Shown piece after piece: positions 63,086-64,000 of a stretch of DNA of 64,000 nucleotides (position 1 is its first letter; each line of letters starts with the position of its first letter). The translations under genes were made by a program, and so were the position numbers. Source of the stretch: an uncultured Phocaeicola sp. (GTDB lineage Bacteria > Bacteroidota > Bacteroidia > Bacteroidales > Bacteroidaceae). Location of the stretch: the NCBI GenBank assembly GCA_948579315.1, contig CAPAOL010000002.1, forward strand, positions 62,001 through 126,000. The letters are read 5' to 3'. The notes under the pieces were generated by a model, which ran no database searches, was not told where the DNA came from, and saw only the letters and a list, made by a program, of their open reading frames with translations.

Positions 63086-64000
63086 ATGAAAATTAAGATG
63101 TTGATGGCATTTGTTGCCTTGTTATTGTTTTCTGCTTTTACGGCAGACCGCACAATTACTATCTTTATGATAGGTGACTCGACTATGGCCAACAAACCCT
63201 TAGAGGGAGGTAATCAGGAACGTGGATGGGGCCATGTGCTGGGAGGATATTTCAGTGAGAATATTCGTGTGGAAAACCATGCTAGAAATGGTCGGAGTTC
63301 TAAAAGTTTTATTGATGAAGGATTGTGGGAGGTAGTAATTAATAAAGTAAAGCCGGGTGATTATGTTTTTATTCAGTTTGGGCATAATGATGAGAAGGCC
63401 GATAAGAAACGTCATACTGATCCCGGATCTACTTTTGATGCCAATCTACGCCGTTTTGTAAAAGAAACACGTGCTAAAGGGGGAATTCCCGTGTTGTTCA
63501 ATGCCATTGTCCGTCGTAATTTCCGGAATAATAAAAATGCGGTAGCCGAAGATGATGTGCGCAAGGATTTGTCAAAGGGGAGTGTTTCTCAAGATGGAGA
63601 AGTGTTGATTGATACTCATGGAAAATATTTGGAGTCTCCGCGTAACGTGGCAAAAGAGTTGGATGTGCCTTTTGTGGATATGAACAAGATAACGCATGAT
63701 TTGGTGCAGGAGATGGGGCCGGAGGCTTCAAAAAAATTGTTCATGTGGATTCCTGAAGGTGTGTGTGCAGCTTGTCCGAAAGGGCGTGAGGATAATACGC
63801 ACCTGAATGTATATGGGGCGCGTACTATTGCTGGTTTGACAGTGGATGCTATAGCTAAAGAGGTTCCTGCATTGGCGCCTTTTGTACGTCATTATGATTT
63901 TGTAGTGGCAAAAGATGGCAGTGGTGATTTCTTTACCATTCAGGAAGCGATTCATGCTGTCCCCGATTTTCGTAAAGCAGGACGCACTACTATTCTAGTC
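63086..64000 (+). CDS. CE12 rhamnogalacturonan acetylesterase fused to CE8 pectin methylesterase (cut by window end)
   Basis: The gene starts at 63086 and runs off the window after 305 codons. A signal peptide (MAFVALLLFSAFTA) is followed by an SGNH/GDSL esterase of the CE12 type: FMIGDSTMANKP with nucleophile Ser 32, HARNGRSSKSF, FIQFGHNDEK and the Asp-His block EDNTHLNVYGA (about 236-240). From about residue 272 a new domain begins with FVVAKDGSGDFFTIQEAIHA, the standard opening of CE8 pectin methylesterases; its catalytic residues lie outside the window. The fusion joins removal of acetyl and methyl esters from pectin in one protein. It is downstream of PL10 and an esterase in the same operon. 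Confidence 0.88.
   Translation, partial: MKIKMLMAFVALLLFSAFTADRTITIFMIGDSTMANKPLEGGNQERGWGHVLGGYFSENIRVENHARNGRSSKSFIDEGLWEVVINKVKPGDYVFIQFGHNDEKADKKRHTDPGSTFDANLRRFVKETRAKGGIPVLFNAIVRRNFRNNKNAVAEDDVRKDLSKGSVSQDGEVLIDTHGKYLESPRNVAKELDVPFVDMNKITHDLVQEMGPEASKKLFMWIPEGVCAACPKGREDNTHLNVYGARTIAGLTVDAIAKEVPALAPFVRHYDFVVAKDGSGDFFTIQEAIHAVPDFRKAGRTTILV

Overview
The window looks like the chromosome of a gut Bacteroidales species, probably Bacteroides or Phocaeicola. The evidence is three TonB-dependent SusC / lipoprotein SusD pairs, FecR-type regulation, many secreted glycoside hydrolases, and promoters of the Bacteroidales type (TAnnTTTG at -7, TTTG near -33). No search was possible, so the species is an inference. 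No rRNA, tRNA, CRISPR array, insertion sequence or prophage was seen.

Almost all of the 64 kb reads as a pectin-degradation region made of adjoining polysaccharide utilization loci. Bases 1-11562 form a first locus: the end of a FecR anti-sigma factor, an STN-type SusC, a SusD, a GH2, a GH43 and a GH28 whose frame is broken by an amber codon. Next come a membrane regulator with propeller, Y_Y_Y and AraC domains but no kinase (11772-14561), the lactaldehyde dehydrogenase aldA, a GH43-like lipoprotein and a GH140-like enzyme (14773-18932). Two housekeeping-type genes follow: a short barrel-like protein and a Dna2-like nuclease-helicase.

From 23171 to 29716 lies the uronate module. An orphan PTS EIIC-like permease and kduI form a minus-strand operon, with an ExuT-like transporter downstream. 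Opposite them are a GH105 unsaturated uronyl hydrolase and a CE8 pectin methylesterase. SusC/SusD pair 2 (29935-35322) is separated by a 1 kb intergenic region from an FGE-like/BNR fusion and SusC/SusD pair 3 (36367-44113). That intergenic region holds a large nested inverted-repeat element. After pair 3 come a GH43, a DUF5060/GH140-type enzyme, a secreted beta-helix protein of unknown function, a CE8-like lipoprotein, a giant GH2, a GH31 and an esterase. kdgF (minus strand) is divergent from PL10 pectate lyase, a second esterase and a CE12-CE8 fusion that runs off the window.

Inferred joint action: PL10 and other lyases cut de-esterified pectin, CE8/CE12 and the serine esterases remove methyl and acetyl groups, and GH2/GH43/GH31/GH140-type enzymes strip side chains. 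SusC/SusD pairs import the oligosaccharides. GH105 releases unsaturated uronate, which KdgF and KduI convert further. Both of these carry export signals here, so the steps may occur in the periplasm before uptake by the EIIC-like or ExuT-like transporter. AldA would oxidise lactaldehyde from rhamnose or fucose.

The main points for a second look are the nested inverted-repeat element at 35491-36201, a shared operator-like motif at a fixed distance from four or five promoters, the exported KduI/KdgF pair with the orphan EIIC, the amber codon in GH28, the cysteine-less FGE-BNR fusion and the kinase-less regulator.
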